Of a DNA stretch of 64,000 nucleotides, positions 62,701-64,000 are shown piece by piece (position 1 is the first letter of the stretch; each line of letters opens with the position of its first letter). Made by a program: the position numbers and the translations under genes. Under the pieces are notes generated by a model. The model was not told where the DNA came from, searched no databases, and saw only the letters and a program-made list of their open reading frames with translations. The stretch is from Bolinopsis microptera. Lineage: Eukaryota; Ctenophora; Tentaculata; Lobata; Bolinopsidae. The stretch lies in contig NC_087082.1 of NCBI RefSeq assembly GCF_026151205.1, positions 2,198,001 through 2,262,000 on the forward strand, written 5' to 3'.

Positions 62701-64000
62701 GGCAAACAATTTCAATCATACAAATTACAACTGTTATGACATTTCTGTGTTGAAAATGACAAAATTTAAAATCAGGACGAGAGATCTGCAATGGATGGTA
62801 TCCTAAAAGAAGCAATCCTACTAAATTCGGGGCCAGCACGACCTCAAGTAGGTTCCCAACCTCCTCCTATGAACCTCCAACCTCCTTCACTCGGTATCCA
62901 GCCTTCTGGTTCCCGACCTACTCCTTTTGTTGTCCAACAACCTCCTGTTGTTGTCCAACAACCTGCTGTTGTTGCCCAACAACCTCCTGTTGTTGTCCAA
63001 CAACCTCCTGTTGTTGTCCAACAACCTCCTGTTGGTGCACAACAACCTGCTGTTGTTGTCCAACAACCTCCTGTTGTTGCACAACAACCTGCTGTTGGTG
63101 CAAAACAACCTCCTGTTGGTGCACAACAACCTGCTGTTGGTGCACAACAACCTGCTGTTGGTGCACAACAACCTGCTGTTGGTGCACAACAACCTGCTGT
63201 TGGTGCACATCAACCTGCTGTTGGTGCACAATTACCTCAAGCCAATCAAAGCAGAGATAGGCAGCTGTTTCTGCTACAGACAGCACCAGCACTCGTAACT
63301 CCTGCTCATGCAGCACCACTTCCGCCACTCCTAACGTTAACACATGTTCAAAGCTGTTTGATGAATGCTACTTCTCTGCAACAAATATGCAATGTTCAAC
63401 CTCCTGCCTACTTTAGGGTAAGAACAATAAGATATACACGGAAAATAGGTTTGTCATATTTCTTATGACAAATTAGAGGAATTTAAATGACTCTTTTTTT
63501 GTTGGGGACCGGCCGAAGTACCAGCCAATGTGGACTCAAAAAACTATAATATAATTATTATCTATTAAAAGTCGAAAACTCACAAAAGATTAAATATTGT
63601 TGAAAACTATTCAAAATTGACATTAACATTTTGAATTTAGGTTGAGGGTTCAAAAGTGGTATGTCGGATATGTAAAGAGAAACAACCAGTGGGGTACCAC
63701 AAAGGTTGGGGGGTACAAGTGTACCATGATCTACCTCCCAATCAAGCCAACAAGTAAGTCATCACCATGTCACAAAACACGCGTCATTCCTTTAACATGG
63801 GCAACTGTTACCAAGTTAAAGACTATTAGGTGACAAATATTTTATGCTGTTGTATCTAAAATTAATAATAAGTTGATACTGAAAAATTCTTGCAACATTA
63901 ATACGTTCCATTCATTCTTTAGATCAAGGAAGTGGATCAGAATGAATAAGAGTCTGAGAGACCATATTGAGGACTCGAGCCATGTAACGTTTGTGGAGGA
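59723..64000 (+). CDS. Unknown protein with two split CxC/CxxC modules and Pro/Gln linker, 3' end outside window
   Basis: Exons 59723-59910, 60456-60540, 60748-61056, 62061-62225, 62776-63417, 63641-63753, 63923-64000+; all borders are AG/GT and phases join. Exons 1-2 encode KFTCECGFAGRKKDG, a His-containing loop, then SMSWTPFGVGTSQRLTDHFN. Exons 6-7 encode VVCRICKEKQPVGYHKGWGV, then SRKWIRMNKSLRDHIEDSSH. Both have paired Cys, then S-x2-W and S-x-x-L-x-D-H, and in both a phase-2 intron falls just before S-x2-W, so I infer a duplicated, probably zinc-binding module. Exon 3 is Ser/Pro/Thr-rich, exon 4 is basic then helical (SVDDLVVAMITLAEGIAEG), exon 5 is mostly a Pro/Gln/Val heptad repeat. The ATG at 59723 is the longest visible; an upstream exon is possible. 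No family recognised; a nuclear or DNA-binding role is only a guess. Confidence 0.75.
62396..62547. mobile_element. 152-bp MITE with GGGGTCGTTC ends
   Basis: Ends GGGGTCGTTCTCACATTACG and CGTAATATGTGAACGACCCC are inverted repeats with one or two mismatches, flanked by TA on both sides. It lies in the intron before exon 62776-63417 of the unknown gene. A partial relative (ACGTAATATTATAATTGTAC then GACCCC) occurs near 60205-60235. A TA duplication fits Tc1/mariner-type MITEs, but two bases are weak evidence. Confidence 0.8.
62931..63233. repeat. 21-bp coding minisatellite (heptad QQP[A/P]V[V/G][V/A])
   Basis: About 14-15 in-frame copies of caacaacctgctgttggtgca or variants inside exon 62776-63417. 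The unit is exactly seven codons and no copy breaks the frame, unlike the intronic 39-bp array. Late copies are more uniform (QQPAVGA), suggesting recent expansion at that end. Confidence 0.93.

Overview
This is animal nuclear DNA. Coding sequence is split into small exons with GT-AG introns, intergenic DNA is AT-rich, and the repeats are animal types: CR1-like and R2-like non-LTR retrotransposons, a hAT-type MITE and foldback elements. The protein families (multi-Tudor protein, class III alcohol dehydrogenase, IRE1/RNase L-type KEN domain, ribosomal protein S16) are eukaryotic. I cannot name the species; an invertebrate, perhaps non-bilaterian, is an inference only. Two runs of exactly 100 N (15338-15437, 49911-50010) mark scaffold joins. 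Two long blocks (about 23.5-35.65 kb and 38.56-45.2 kb) look like poor base calls.

Layout. 8-9976 (minus): most of a multi-Tudor gene, rebuilt here exon by exon with consistent splice phases; it runs off the left edge. Its introns hold a 39-bp minisatellite made of splice-acceptor-like units, a 14-bp minisatellite at a splice donor, and a 1.3-kb near-perfect palindrome. 10542-11164 (minus): the last two coding exons of class III alcohol dehydrogenase (ADH5). 11165-14986 (minus): a tandem array of intronless RPS16 retrocopies alternating with kinase C-lobe/KEN fragments, period 1482 bp, whose low end abuts an ADH5 exon. 15250-15337: a second copy of a Tudor exon, running into the first gap.

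15.4-23.5 kb: an apparently intact CR1-like LINE (ORF 16336-19746), a 288-bp hAT-type MITE with a clean 8-bp target duplication, a palindromic tandem repeat, and about 590 bp of CT microsatellite. 23.5-35.65 kb and 38.56-45.2 kb are unreliable sequence, with one island suggesting a Lys/Glu-rich gene (43.5-44.5 kb). 35696-38238 (minus) is a five-exon gene of unknown function, starting with ATG and entering the bad sequence at its 3' side. 45.3-46.1 kb is GT-rich low complexity. 47.0-49.75 kb holds weak Cys-rich exon candidates.

50163-53321 (minus): ADH5 exons 1-5. One exon block (after the ...SAHKG segment) is missing, and the remaining two exons lie 39 kb away at 10.5-11.2 kb. Either ADH5 has a giant intron or the middle contig is misplaced. 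54320-54488: a terminal exon of a probable membrane protein. 55.2-57.2 kb: a 5'-truncated R2-like retrotransposon with one frameshift. 57445-58035: a CR1 C-terminal fragment. 59723-64000 (plus): a seven-exon unknown gene with two copies of a possible zinc-binding module, each split by a phase-2 intron at the same place, around a Pro/Gln heptad-repeat linker. It runs off the right edge.

The Tudor protein belongs to a family that works with Piwi proteins in germline granules. ADH5 is a housekeeping formaldehyde-detoxifying enzyme. I see no functional link between these neighbours; most of the rest is repeat and retrocopy material.
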